A stretch of DNA of 64,000 nt from Hoplostethus atlanticus. Taxonomy: Eukaryota > Chordata > Actinopteri > Trachichthyiformes > Trachichthyidae. Position numbers and translations under genes: made by a program. The stretch spans positions 1,000,001 to 1,064,000 of the forward strand of contig JAXDDX010000047.1 in NCBI GenBank assembly GCA_034670405.1, written 5' to 3'. Each line of letters begins with the position of its first letter. Positions within the stretch are counted from its first letter, which is position 1. Positions 13,778-27,132 of the stretch are shown here, one piece after another. The notes under the pieces are model-generated. The model saw nothing but the letters and a program-made list of their open reading frames with translations, was not told the origin of the DNA and did no database searches.

Positions 13778-14642
13778 ACGCTCGCTTTTCAATCTCTATT
13801 TTAAAAGATTCTGCATATGCCTTTTTACTCGCTTGTGTCTGCACCAGGGTGACGATTTGTTTCCTTACCTTTCTTTACCTCTGTGTCTGATTGTTAGAGG
13901 CACTTTGTGTAACTATGAAATTATACGTTTTATTGTATATTGGCAGACAAACACTCGATTTGTCAGTAAGACTTGTTTTAACTCCTTACAGAAGAGGATG
14001 CAGTGGTTGGTGTTGGGTCTGCATGTCCTTCCACTGCTGGCTGTGTGGTGCTTCAGGCTGTGTGCTCGGCTGTTTTCTGATCAAAAACGTTGGCTCTCAG
14101 GAATCACCTACGGTGGCCCACGGGGGACAGTAGCCACATTCACACATGAACATTTGACAACAAATAAAATGAGAACAGGGCGAAAAGCAAAAACAGGATA
14201 CTCCTAAATATCGGAGGCATTTTCCCCCCCTTTATTTTAAATTTCACAGGCACTTTATGAACCTAAAGCCCTTGAATTTCGGACCCTGGTGTGCACGTGC
14301 CTTGCCGCTCCATGTGTTCGAGTCAAACATCTCTGTCTGGCTTCACCTGCACGCCGAGGCGCACGTGGAAGTACAGATGCGTTTTCGTTTGAGTGACTGT
14401 TCTCCGATTGCGAGCGAGCCACCATTTTCAGGGCTGTAATTCTCCATCTGTCTGACTAACAGTAGTTTCACGGTGAGAGACGACAGAGGCCTTGAGTGTG
14501 TACGCCGTGGAAGGCATCATTTACCAGTCTACTAAATCCTGGGCTGATGCCCTGAGCGGGCGGCCACATAGGCAGCCAGAATGGTGGATTGTACACCAGA
14601 GACCAATGACTCGTAACACTCAGAGCTGCTGATGGGAGGGGT

Positions 14643-14663
14643 GGGGGGGGGGGGGGGGGGGGG
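14643..14663 (+). repeat. poly(G) run of 21
   Basis: Uninterrupted G homopolymer preceded by GGGAGGGGTG. It can form a G-quadruplex, and its length is prone to sequencing error. Confidence 0.9.
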
Positions 14664-15045
14664 CAGTAGGTGGAAGGGCAACTTGAGCTTGATTTACTTC
14701 TCACCAAACAATGGAGCCACTCTGCCTGCTGAGATGTTAACATCAGCCTTCAGACAATAAGAGCACATGCTTTGGACATTTTCACAACAACAAGTGCGAC
14801 ACGGTTTGAATTCATGTCGGGTGGGGGGGGTTGGAGAGGGGGGGTGGGGGCACAATGCAGGAGAAACAGGAGGAGAGAGAAATAGAAGTGGAAGTGAGGT
14901 GTCATTGTTGGACTGGACAGGAAGGACAGGTACAGTTATTATTAGCCAGACGAGGATAAAGGAAGGAAGGATGAAAGGAGGAAACACAAATGGGATGGCG
15001 AACAGAACAAGTGACAAAGTCAAGAGAGAAGGAAGAAAATAAACA

Positions 15046-15072
15046 TCTGAGACTTTTGCACAGTACTGTATA
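15046..15072. mobile_element. solo end of the same TA-type MITE
   Basis: GACTTTTGCACAGTACTGTA matches the right end of the element at 34999-35158. No partner end was found within several hundred bases, so it is a truncated copy. Confidence 0.5.
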
Positions 15073-15989
15073 ACGCCAAAATAAAAGCGTATAGCGGCTA
15101 CCTGCATCAAAACAGTTCCGAAGCCATAATATCTTATTGTGAAAATTCTGTACTTATTTGGATTTGACGTTGAACTTGGCCACCTACCGCCATCTGTCTC
15201 TACTTGCAGTCCATCATATCAACATCTAAAATAAAGGAGGGGAGGAAGGAAGGGAGGCCGAGGGGAGAAAAATGATCTAACTAACTAATGAAGCAGCAAA
15301 AGAAAGTTTGTGATGCATCTTTCCCTCCCAGCAGAAGCAGGTGCAGAGCGCCTCAGCGGGTGTCAGCGGCCGGCCAGGTCCAATCAGACCAGGTAATGAT
15401 GCGCTGCTCAGTTTGTCCAGTCCCAGATGGGGCTGCATACAGGTGAGTCTGATTAATCAGGAAGCAGCTCCACAGCTCCGGTAAACAGCAAGCAGACACA
15501 ACTCATCTATCACTGCCTGATTGTTCTCAGCTGGACAGGATGGATCTCATTCACCCTTAATCATTTCTGAAATATGTCCCTGTTAGCATGCAACGTGGCG
15601 TCTTCTGGAAGGACTCTTGGAGAGCTTGTGTGAGGGAGTGATTCGGTCAGATTTGGTCTCTTGTTGGAAGCATTTTTTCAAAGTGGAACTCCGGCCACTG
15701 TTGACCTGGATCCTATTTTCCCATCATTTTCCATCCTGGCCCTCAATTCTGACTCAAGTCTTCAATTGCTTCACTATAGAGCTACTTATGCCAACGGCTC
15801 TTTTCTCAGCATACTGACTCTCACTCTGTAAGGAGTCATGTATATATTTAACTTTCACTATTTATTTTTGCACTACTTCCCACAGGAAAGCAAAAACTCC
15901 AAGAATTGATCTCATATTTCTATTTCTATATTCCTTTCATGTCTCCTGGACACAAATGAGCTCTTCAACGCCAAGATGAGACTGAAGGC

Positions 15990-16345
15990 GTTTTCTCCTG
16001 TTTCTCAGATAACAGCTCATGTCGATCTCACTCCGATCACAACAACAGATGATCTCAAATAAGTGGCACTTAACTCTCCTGAATATGAAACCATGAGGTC
16101 AGAGAAAGACCTCAAAGAAAACTCAATACTGCTGCATTTTCCTGTTGAAGCCACGAGGCCAGCAGCCATGTAGTAGGAGCTGGTCACCACTATATATATG
16201 TCACATGGTAGCATCTTCACACTGACCTCATCAAGTCCTCTCTCTCTCTGTTGTCTCCTCGTTGGTTTTAGGAGGAACATTTCAGATGAAGGTGATCACA
16301 AAATGAGACAAAATGAGATCTCCCCTGTTTCTTATGAGATGACGA
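15990..16345 (+). mobile_element. dispersed repeat family B, copy 1
   Basis: It shares with 38690-39065, in the same order and orientation, TTAACTCTCCTGAATATGAA, TGCTGCATTTTCCTGTTGAA, GTTGTCTCCTCGTTG and ATCTCCCCTRTTTCTTA. No open frame or clear terminal repeat was seen. Confidence 0.6.
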
Positions 16346-16379
16346 CTGAGCAAAGGATTTTCGCTCTGGGTTTACACGG

Positions 16380-16520
16380 CGGTGCATTCAGACAGAGCAA
16401 ATATCAAACCCAAGAACCCCCAGTCGATACTGGTGTCCTTGTAGAGAAAGTTCTTCTCAAGTTGTCTTGGAGAGAACGAACACAGAGAAGCATCCTTCCA
16501 GTTTGACACACAGCTATACA
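16380..16520 (+). mobile_element. dispersed repeat family C, copy 1 (possible)
   Basis: This is the partner of 33880-34265 in opposite orientation. It lies directly next to family B copy 1, so B1 and C1 may be parts of one larger element. Confidence 0.35.
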
Positions 16521-16787
16521 TCGTCCCGTCTGTTTTCTCTGTACTGTTGCATCGTTCTCGCTTCCCCTCCGTTCACCGTCAGCCAAGTCGCCATCCGATT
16601 AGTCTCGCATGGCCAGGTCTATCTCTACAGTTGGTTTTAGCACTGTGCCAGCGCAGGACAGAGATCTGGCAGCACCGACATTGTTGCGGGATAATTGGCT
16701 CTATCAAGACAACCAATCACATTATTCCGTTGGGGGGGGGGGGCGGCACATGGGCAACGTAAGCCGGTGGGCAAACAGGCAAGAACG

Positions 16788-17397
16788 TCCCAGTCAGTTC
16801 CCAGTCAGTCCCAGTCTGCCCCAGTCAGTTCCCAGTCAGTCCCAGACAGTTCCCAGTCAGTCCCAGTCAGTCCCAGACAGTCCCAGTCAGTTCCCAGTCA
16901 GTCCCAGTCAGTTCCCAAACAGTCCCAGACAGTTCCCAGTCAGTCCCAGTCAGTCCCAGTCAGTTCCAGTCAGTCCCAGACAGTTCCCAGTCAGTCCCAG
17001 TCAGTCCCCAGTCAGTCCCAGTCAGTTCCCAGTCAGTCCCAGTCAGTCCCAGTCAGTCCCAGACAGTTCCCAAACAGTCCCAGACAGTTCCCAGTCAGTC
17101 CCAGTCAGTCCCAGTCAGTTCCCAGTCAGTTCCCAGTCAGTCCCAGACAGTCCCAGAGAGTCCCAGTCAGCCCCAGTCAGTCCCAGTCAGTCCCAGTCAG
17201 TTCCCAGTCAGTTCCCAGTCAGTTCCCAGTCAGCCCCGGTCAGTCCCGGTCAGTCTCGGTCAGTCCCGGTCAGTCTCGGTCAGTCTCGGTCAGTCCCGGT
17301 CAGTCTCAGTCAGTCCCAGTCAGCCCCAGTCAGTCCCAGTCAGTTCCAGTCAGTCCCCGTCAGTCCCAGTCAGTTCCCAGTCAGTCTCAGTCAGTCA
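16788..17397. repeat. 10-bp minisatellite, CCCAGTCAGT
   Basis: About 60 copies of CCCAGTCAGT, some 11 bp with an extra T, and variants CCCAGACAGT and CCCGGTCAGT clustered toward the right end. Overlapping Ser/Gln/Pro/Val-rich open frames are by-products. A G run (16731-16743) precedes it. Confidence 0.95.
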
Positions 17398-17820
17398 ATG
17401 TTTTAGACAAATTCTTTTAAATCTTCTGTCACGTGCTCCACAGGATGAACCAAAAAGGCCTGTTGTATCACATGGTCCATTACATCAGCATGTTATTATT
17501 ACTAATATCACCTGTAGCTAGTTCCTTAGAGGGTCAAGGGGGACTGTGAAAAGAGCAACACCAGGTACAACAATGAGAGCGAAAGGGCAGGACAATGCCA
17601 ACTGAAAGTGTTGGTCCAAATACAATCGGAGTTGTGTTTTTTGCTGATCCCAACAGACAACATCCAGTTAACTTATGTTCTTTTGTTTTCTAATCATGCT
17701 TCGGCTGATATTACATAAAATGTGGCGTCCATTTGCACTTGAAGAACAGCAGCTCCTTTCCTGGCTTTTCGTGAAACAATCCAGCAGATTTCCTGTGAAA
17801 TCACACATTATTAAATGCAG

Positions 17821-18080
17821 AGTAGAGGCTGGTAGAGGTTGGTAGAGGCTGGTAGAGGCTGTAGATGCTGGTAGAGGTTAGTAGAGGCTGGTAGAGGCTG
17901 GTAGAGGCTGTAGAGGTTGGTAGAGGCTGTAGAGGCTGGTGAGGCTGTAGAGGCTGGTAGAGGCTGTAGAGGCTGGTAGAGGTTGGTAGAGGCTAGTAGA
18001 GGCTGACAGACTGGTAGAGGTTGGTAGAGGCTGGTAGGGGCTGGTAGAGGCTGGTAGAGGCTGGTAGAGGCTGGTAGAGG
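17821..18080. repeat. minisatellite of about 10 bp, GAGGCTGGTA
   Basis: About 25 copies of GAGGCTGGTA, with shorter GAGGCTGTA variants interspersed. Minus-strand frames give periodic Leu/Pro/Ala/Ser/Tyr peptides. Confidence 0.94.
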
Positions 18081-19335
18081 CTGCCAATCTGATCTGCAGA
18101 AGTCTCGTTTGTTTACAGGTAATAATACTAATGTCTCAAAATGAACCTGGTAATGATTTATTGATGTTAAAACGCACAGATCACCTTTAATGGTGTCAGA
18201 CATGGAGAGACAGCAGAGACAGCAGACGAACAGTCGATCAGGGATGGGAGACCACGAGAGTCTGCAGCTGATTTCACTTACAAATTTCCTCTTTTGGAGT
18301 TGAAGGTGTGCTAATCAGTGAAATCGCCCGCTGTGATCTTTGGTTGGAATGAAAACCTGCAGACTCTCAGCGCCCCGGCAGCACACGATTCCCCAGCCCC
18401 GCTGCAGATGAACAGATAGTGTGTGATAGCGCTGAAACAGGCCACCCTGAACCATTTTCCCCTTTGAGTGTGATAGGCACATAACCATCCTGTGGAGTGC
18501 TGTCAGGCGGAGGAAGATGAGGAGCAGCCTGATGGAATGAGGAACGGCACCTGAACCCCATTACCGCTCTCCTTTCTACTGTATTCCCCTGGTCTGTATC
18601 TGTAGATGCAGCAGACTGGGAGTTGTGACACCGGCATGCTGACGAGCAGCGCTGTCGGGGAATTTGTTTTTCACTTCTTTAAAAGTTGGACTTCTGAAAG
18701 GGAAATTGGTCACGCCGCACCCCACCGTCTGCCTTCCTGTGCCTGCAGTCCTGGTGAAATTGCTCCACGTAGTAGTTCCCTCCACTGGTCTGACTTGGAG
18801 GTTAATGCACTGTTGCACATTTTTTAAAGTTGCTCTTGAAAAGAAGGTCGGCTAAAGGGCTGAAATGTAAGTGATCAACCTGGTATCGCTGAGCTGAGCT
18901 GCTGGCGTAGTCGCCGAGGGCTTTCATGTCGTCTAAATCCTCCCTCTGATTTCCTGTGAAGATCCTGATTTCCTAACTTCCACGCCGGTTTCACTCGTCA
19001 CACCTCGTTCTGCCGCTCCACCACCCACCATCAACACGCCTACTGTCATTCACACACACGTAGCTGCCGTTACTCTCACACCGTGATCCCTACACATTTT
19101 TAATCTGACATACACTTGCACATACACAAGCATCACACACACACACCCAACAAACATTTTTATTTTTATTTTTTCTCTTTTCTTTCTCTTCTCACTCTCT
19201 TTCCCTCTATTATTACTTATTAAGTATTTATTAATTAACTTAAATATTTGTTGTTTTTGTTGTATTTGTTGTTTGTACTGTCATTATTAGTAGTATTATT
19301 GTTACTGTTATTAATGTTGTTATTAAATAAAGCTA

Positions 19336-19366
<31 letters not shown>

Positions 19367-20025
19367 GTGAAGAGACTCATCTTTATGAAGAAGTACTTTG
19401 GTGTTTGTTATTTTGTAACGTTTTCTCAACCCGGTAATCCCATTGAGATTAAAAAAAAATATTTTTTGCGAGGAACATCTGGCGAGTACCATCCTGTACG
19501 GCGATGCACAGAAGCAGAATACAGTCGAAATCACATGAAAGGGGGAAAAAACAGATCAAATTACATGATGGTTTTTGATGCACATGCTGGAAAATGTGCC
19601 CATGCCTGCTCAGAGTGATAGCAATTTCTCCAGTGTTGCTTCATACGTGGACGTTATCGTTGTGCAGATATGACTGCTCTCCATTTTCCAATGATTTTCT
19701 GTCCAGGTTGGTGCATAACACGAGTTCCATTATCTCCTGAAACCCAAGAGGTAGACCATCAACGACAATTTCACCAATCAATACGGTAATTTCATACGGG
19801 AACATACAGCGAGTTACAAATGCAGGGGGGGGGAGGGGGGGGAGGGAAGAATGTCGCATTTCATCCCCCCAGACATGGTGGGATAAAAGCAGACATCAGT
19901 GGATCTGTCTGGCGGCGTGGAGTATCGGTGGGGAGAAAATGGACAATTGGACACTTTTATCTGCTGGCTTTGATGTAGGCGATGAGGCTGATGGGAGGTT
20001 CAAGGACGACCGCGATGCCATGGGA

Positions 20026-20029
<4 letters not shown>
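18081..20029. other. intergenic, no gene seen
   Basis: Unique DNA. 19150-19365 is very AT-rich, and a G-rich run (GGGGGGGGAGGGGGGG) lies at 19826-19842. Confidence 0.5.
19338..19362. repeat. (AAT)n microsatellite
   Basis: Eight AAT units in a very AT-rich stretch (19150-19365). Confidence 0.9.

Positions 20030-20061
<32 letters not shown>
20030..20061. repeat. (GA)n microsatellite
   Basis: About 16 GA units. Confidence 0.92.
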
Positions 20062-20063
<2 letters not shown>

Positions 20064-20399
20064 GAACAGGGGGGTGAAGAGCAAGGACAGGGAAGAAGAA
20101 GAAGAATATAAAAGAAACACAACAGACAGAGAGAGGAAGAGACAGGTGCCCCCCCACGGCGAATGGTGTTTAAACATTTACCCGGGCCTGCCTATATGCT
20201 GAGGGGAGAAATGGCTGTTTGATTCCATTACACTTCTATTACAGCTGTAGTTAATGGTGGTGTCACAGTCTATTAACTGCATTCATCTTTTGCCTCTGAT
20301 ATATAACGGGACATCGGCGCCGAACAAAGACAGATGACTGTGGGCTCCCCCGCTACGCCATTACAACTCATACCTTGTTTCCCATGCCGGTGTGGAGAA

Positions 20400-20402
<3 letters not shown>

Positions 20403-20447
<45 letters not shown>

Positions 20448-20565
20448 ACAGGACGTACACCACAAAACACACCAATACAAACTGTACCAAACAAACGCAG
20501 AGTATGCTACTGAGATATATCAGCACACATACACACACACACACACATAGAAACACAGGAATATG

Positions 20566-20600
<35 letters not shown>
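20403..20600. repeat. cluster of three (CA)n arrays
   Basis: CA arrays at 20403-20445, 20530-20547 and 20567-20599, with CA-rich spacers. Confidence 0.93.
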
Positions 20601-20770
20601 CCATCTGTCCACACTGACGTCCCAGCGACAGCCAGAGGTCTAGTGTGATGATGGGAAAGAGAGAGAGGCGGTCTCTAATTGTCTAATTATCTGTGTCATG
20701 ATCAAAACACATTACTGTACCGACGCTCGACTTCATCACAGAAACACACAAACCAACGGCAGACAAGCTG

Positions 20771-20772
<2 letters not shown>

Positions 20773-20811
<39 letters not shown>
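20773..20811. repeat. (GT)n microsatellite
   Basis: About 19 GT units. Confidence 0.95.
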
Positions 20812-20812
<1 letters not shown>

Positions 20813-22129
20813 GATGTATGTATCCGTTCACGCCGCAAGCCTTCATGCCCGATTCTGGATCGTTGCTCCTACCTGATTTTTTTGTTTGATGTTGAAAATA
20901 ACGGAAGAACAAAATACATCACATCTGTTTTTCTTTCAGACGTTCTTCGTGTGCCGTCAAGGTTTTGACTGGATTGAGGCGTCTCACCAAATACCAATCA
21001 ATCCTCTTCCTGGCTCAAGAGTTACTTATTGTCATGGCAACGCCGGCAAATGCCGATTTTAAGCGTTCAAATCCAAGCCGCATGTCGGCCGCGTGCCTTC
21101 TGTACCACGCAAGGTCCGAGTCTGAACTGAAAAAATGTGACTGAGGAAAAAAAAAAATCAGAATTTGGACATTTGTAGCCGCAGTGTGAACGTATTCTCT
21201 ATGTATATCAGACAAAAGTGGATTTGGGCAAAATGCGCCTCGCCCTTCCAGTTCATTTCACGAGGGTATAATGGTCTCAGCAGTGCCTTCACATGAGAGG
21301 AGGCTCCCGCCGCGGCTCCCCTCTGCTACCGGGCATCAGCCTATTTAGGGCAGCTTTTAGGCCTCCTCTTCGCCCCGATACTCTTTCACAATTTATGAGG
21401 CCTAATCAATACCGAGTGGAGCACCTCCGTGAGAAATGGCTCCGAGGGAAACCGCAGAGGAGAGCACATCAAAGAGCAGCCCCCCTGTTTTTCTGCAAGA
21501 GATACCACTCTCCAAATTAATATAACCTAATACACGGCGTGAGGTGCCGAGGCCCGGCAGCCGGCGGGGGGCGGGGTGGGGGGGGCTGGGGGCTAATGTC
21601 CTGTTGAAGCAGTTTTATTTTACCCTCCTTCTTTCCATCCCTTCTTCCATCCCTTCTTCCATCCCTTCTTCCATCCCTCCATACAGCTTTCTCAAAAGCC
21701 AATTATGCTCAAAAACGCAATGAAATAACTCATAAGTTGGCAGGCCGTGCAGAGCCGATTGTAAGAGCCTCTTGGCAACAGAACCCCACAAAAATTATAT
21801 TGTCACTTACCTATTAATGAAGACGAGTTTGCAGGCACTCTTTGATCCTTTTTAATTAATATTAATTCTCTGTCGGCCCTCATTATGGGCTTTATTAAGC
21901 TGTACCCGGAAGCAAAGCCAGGCCTTTGACCTGAACAGGAGTTGGAGGAACAAGAGGAGGAATAAATCTCTCTATCGTTTAATACCTTAACAAACAACCT
22001 GCTGCAGTCGGGATGTGAGGAGAATCCAGAGGAGTCAACATGAGTCAGAGAATAAAATAGAGTACAATAGATACAATGGATATTAACAAGGCCATTGTAT
22101 TGACCACGATTAAAGGAGACACCTTGCAT
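20812..22129. other. intergenic, possible conserved non-coding blocks
   Basis: 21340-21540 and 21690-21910 are unique with several ATTA cores (TTTAATTAATATTAATTC at 21850-21868). A G-rich stretch lies at 21565-21592, and CCATCCCTTCTT repeats four times at 21635-21680. Confidence 0.5.
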
Positions 22130-22660
22130 TTCTGGGTCCACAAATGGTGGTGGTGTTTTATTCCCATGGCCAAACGTCGAAAACATGACGTCAAATGTTT
22201 CATTGATCTAAAACATCAACGGTGATCGTCAGGTTTTGGTGTCAGTCCGTCAGAATCAAAGAGCAAGGGCTTCTTTCTAGACCGACGATCAACAATCATA
22301 CAGGAGAAATCCATCGGAGGAGAGAGACCAAGACAGACCAGAATGCAATGCAGCAACAAGACAGGTTGGGTTTGTAGGGGGTGCAACTGTCACTTTTTCT
22401 TGACTGGAAAAACCTTCACTCTCTTGCTGTTACTTTCACTGTCACTTTCGCTCTCTCCACCTATAAATGCAACAAGTTCAGGTACATTCTCTGGGGGGTT
22501 GTCGAAAGGCATTCTGGGAAATGTAGGAAATCACTAACTGTAGTAGTAGACGAGGCAGGTTGAGAGAAAGTGGGTCCAGCAAAAATTACAACTTCATCTC
22601 AAAATAACTCGTGGAATGTGTTGAACATCAGATGGATGATATGTGAGTGTAAGAGGATCT
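22130..22660 (+). mobile_element. dispersed repeat family A, copy 1
   Basis: It shares ATCTAAAACATCAACG with copy 2 and CTTTCTAGACCGACGATCAA with copy 3. It also shares AGGCATTCTGGGAAATGTAG, GGCAGGTTGAGAGAAAGTGG and the GTGTTGAACA end block with the family. Two short open frames here are by-products. Confidence 0.6.
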
Positions 22661-23189
22661 GGTCCTTCTTCTCTCTTCCAGACCAACTGAACTTACTGAG
22701 TTCGTCTATTTTTAGAAGGCTTGGTCTCTAATGTTGTTGAAGATGAGGGCCGTGGAAAATGTCCAAACCACGACCCCCTGCATCACAACACTGATCCAGA
22801 TAGAATTAATGGGCAGTGATTGGCTAATGGGGCTGAAATTGCACCATTACGGTCAATTTAACCAGAGAGCTGCTCCGCTCGTCATGTTGGTCACGTCAAC
22901 TATGAGATATATCTCAGGGCCTCTTCGCTCTCCGAGGCCGAGTGGGATCACACCGTTTGACCACCTTGTCCCTAAGTAAGACAAAGCTGGACATGCTCAG
23001 TCCCTCAGCGCTCAGGTGTCCTCCTGTCGGTGGGCCCCGCCTCCCCTGGTCCAGGAACAGGGACGAGTGTTAAATGGTCCGTTGGTTGTCTGGCGTCCGC
23101 TGCCTCTGGTCAGTGGAGAGAGGCTAATCTGCCATGCTGTCTGTGTTTGCACTGACTGAGCACTATTGGTATTCCCTACACAGCAGCCT

Positions 23190-23870
23190 GACTGCCTGTC
23201 TGTCTGACTGCCTGTCTTTCTGACTTTCAACTGTCTGTCTGACTGCATGGATGTCTAACTGTCTGTCTGTCTGACTGCCTGTCTGTGTGACTGCCAACTG
23301 TCTGTCTGTCCGCCTGACTACCTGAACTGTCTAAATATCTAACTGTCTGACTGTCTGCCTGTCTGTCTGCCTGTCTGTCTGACTGCCTAACTGTCTGACT
23401 TTCAACTGTCTGACTGTCTGACTGCCTGGCTGTGTGTCTGACTGTCTAACTGTCTGTCTGTCTGTCTGCATGGCTGTCTGTCTGCCTGCCTAACTGTCTG
23501 ACTGTGTGTCTGTCTGACTGACTGGCTGTGTGTCTGACTGCCTAACTGTCTGTCTGTCTGACTGCCTGGCTGTCTGTCTGACTGTCTAACTGTCTGAGTG
23601 TCTACTTGTCTAACTTCATAAATATTTAACTGCCTGACTGTCTGGCTGTGTGTGTGATTGTCTACCTGTCTGCCTGCGTAAATATCTAACTGCCTGTCTG
23701 CCTGACTACTTCATTATCTGTCTGACTGTCTGACTGTCTGTGTGTCTGTCTGCCAGTCTGTCTGCCAGTCTGAATACCTGACTGCCTGAATATTTGGCTG
23801 TCTGCCTCACTGCCTGTCTGTCTGACTACCAGACTGTCTCTCTGACCGCCTGTCTATCTGGCTGCTTGCC
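23190..23870. repeat. degenerate CTGT/CTGACTGC tetranucleotide-derived array
   Basis: Mixed CTGTCTGT, CTGACTGC, CTAACTGT and CTGGCTGT units over about 680 bases. It looks like an old (CTGT)n array with many substitutions. Confidence 0.9.
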
Positions 23871-24359
23871 TGGGCCACACAGCCTGAATCACCCCCCCCG
23901 TTTACCATCCAGATAGTCCAAATAAAATACCTCAGTGTCCACCTTAGTGTCTAGTCTCTCTGGTGAGCTGCATTTCATCACTTCCTAACGTCTGTCCTTC
24001 AAACTAAAGTCCTCGGCTGCTCCAAATCCAAAGGGACGTTCAAGGTGAAAAGCCACGGGCCGGTGAGATAACCAGAGCAGCCGACTGGCCACTAGCTCAG
24101 GAGAGGATCTCTCGCTGGGAGAAGCTGCATCTGGTGCATTTTATATATAATATAATATATATTATAGAAATATATATATAAGGCATCGAGCTTTTATTGC
24201 AGCGAGTGAATGTCTCACTGGGGTAACGTACAGCAGGGCGGCTTCCTCCACATGTCGTCTGTAATGTCGGGTTTCTTTCTTCAGCCTGTTTTTCTTACAT
24301 GTGGTGAAGATGCTGCTCGTCTTCACTAGATGATTCCTGATTTCTTCTTTACATCCATC

Positions 24360-24820
24360 TTCACCTCTTGTTCAAAAACACTCTCTTCTCTTCCATCATC
24401 CCTCCTTGCTTCTCTATTCCCTTTGTTTCCTCCACGCCTCTTTTTTACCTTCCTTCTGTCATCCTTCCCTCCCTCCTCCTTCCCTCCCTTCTTCCATCCC
24501 TCTCCCACTCTCCCTCAGCCAATGCTTTTCTATTCGCTTCTTCACTCTCCCCGTCTTCCCTCTGTCCCTCCATCCTTCCTCCTCCCTTCTTCCATCCCTA
24601 TTCCTCTCTCTTCTTGCCAGCACCTCTCTCCATCGCCCTTCCTTCCTTTCCTTCCTTTCGTCCCTCTCTCCCTCAGTCCTTGCTTCTCTGCTCCCTTATT
24701 CTCATCCACACCTCTCTATGCCTTCATTCTCTCCATCTTTCTCCATCTTCCTCTCTCTATTCTCGTCTTCTCGCCCCCACACCTCCCTCTACCTTCCCTC
24801 TCTCCCAGCGAGTGGGAGAG
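24360..24820 (+). repeat. polypyrimidine tract, about 460 bases
   Basis: The plus strand is almost entirely C and T (CTTCCATCCCTCTCC-type text), with CCATC and CCTTCC motifs and no fixed period. Overlapping Ser/Pro/Leu-rich frames of 157-288 codons here are artefacts of composition. Confidence 0.85.
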
Positions 24821-25394
24821 ATGCCCAGAGGAAGTTCAGCATCCAACCCAAACCAGCACAACATGATATTATCAAATAAGAACAAATCATATAAAACAGG
24901 TTTGGAAGCTGAAGTCAGAAGATATTTAGGTTCTGAACAGCGACAGACTACAGCCGTCGTCTCAACCTTTATTTTGGCGTTGTATTTTCACAGGTTCTCA
25001 ACGTCGGTGCAGGCCGTCCTACCAACATCTATTCAATGTCAAAATGCTCCTGGGCCCCATCTTCCCTCTCTCCTTCCCTCCATGCCTCCCTCCCTCTCTC
25101 TCCCTCTTCCCTCCATCGCTCCCCGGGTTTTTTTCCCCGTCTCGACCTACCCCTGGCCCGGCCGCCATTCAATTAGCCATCTGCTAGCCTGGGCGGCGGT
25201 ATCCAGGCAGGTGATTGGGTCTCCATCAGTGTGATTCATCCCTTCACCACCAGCGGTGCCGCCAGTCTACCACAGGGTAACCGCTGAACCTATTAACCCG
25301 TTACGCTGCACACCAACCGGGAGGAAATTGGATACTGCCACAGCAAGGACGTTGTGGGAGATCCTGCAGCGTGTGCCCTTCAAGTGATCGATAC

Positions 25395-25510
25395 CATGTG
25401 GCGGTGACGTGTTGGGTTTGAATCCCAGGACCTCTGTGGCATGTCACCCTCTCCTTCCTGCCCCTCCCATCTCTGAATGGTCCAATAAAGGCAAAATGAC
25501 AAAACGATAA
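25395..25510 (+). mobile_element. 5'-truncated tRNA-derived SINE-like fragment
   Basis: A B-box-like GGGTTTGAATCCC (25414-25427) is followed by GGCATGTCACCCTCTCCTTC and the tail TCCAATAAAGGCAAAATG, a familiar fish SINE body and tail. Confidence 0.5.
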
Positions 25511-25614
25511 TCCTTAAAAGAACGTATTCCATTACAACTCAGTGTATTCTGATTACTTTACTTTCAGATATAAAAGTACACATGCTTCTATGTAAGCATC
25601 CTTCTGATTTTCAC

Positions 25615-25890
25615 TTTAAAAGCCCCATCTGTGTTGTAAGTGTTGTAATTTACTTTTTTTGCCGTATCCACTTTCCCTCCACCTGCTTCATCTACTTCAA
25701 TTAGTGATTTCCAAATTTCCCAGAATGCCTTTCAGCCCTAGTGTTGTTGCTGCATTGCATTCTGGTCTATCTTGGCTACTGTCGGTGGAGGAATTGGTGT
25801 CTTTCCTCTCATCTAGAAAGAAGCCCTTTGATTCTGAGGGCTGACACCAAAACCTGATGTCTACCGCTGATGCTGAAACATTTTCCTCTG
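25615..25890 (-). mobile_element. dispersed repeat family A, copy 4 (inverted, partial)
   Basis: It reads as the reverse complement of copy 1. Shared blocks include TCCCAGAATGCCTTTC, TGCATTGCATTCTGGTCTAT and CTAGAAAGAAGCCCTTTGAT. One end is missing. Confidence 0.6.
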
Positions 25891-25952
25891 TCTCTCTCTC
25901 TCTCTCTCCCTCTCCCCCTTTCTCTCTCCCCCTCTCCCTCTCCCTCTCCCAG
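25889..25952. repeat. (CT)n and CCCTCT array
   Basis: CT units passing into CCCTCT hexamers. Confidence 0.88.
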
Positions 25953-26093
25953 GCCCTCAGGTTGCCAGGGGCCTGGTCTTAATTGATAGTGTTTTTCTTC
26001 CGCTATCCAAACTCATTAGATCACCAGCCCCTTTTCACCAAAACACAATGGTAAACACATTCAGTCTTATGAAAGTGTACGGCCCCAGAGTGT

Positions 26094-27132
<1,039 letters not shown>

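Larger units (their letters stand above)
13776..15989. other. intergenic, no gene seen
   Basis: Unique DNA around the poly(G) run, with G-rich text at 14820-14850. 15300-15570 is unique and compositionally even, a possible conserved non-coding block. Confidence 0.5.

Noticed and set aside
16609..17420. Ser/Gln/Pro-rich frames of 241 and 265 codons
   Set aside because: Both are frames through the CCCAGTCAGT minisatellite.
24330..25234. Overlapping frames of 157-288 codons
   Set aside because: They follow the polypyrimidine tract, three frames are open at once, and no domain is seen.
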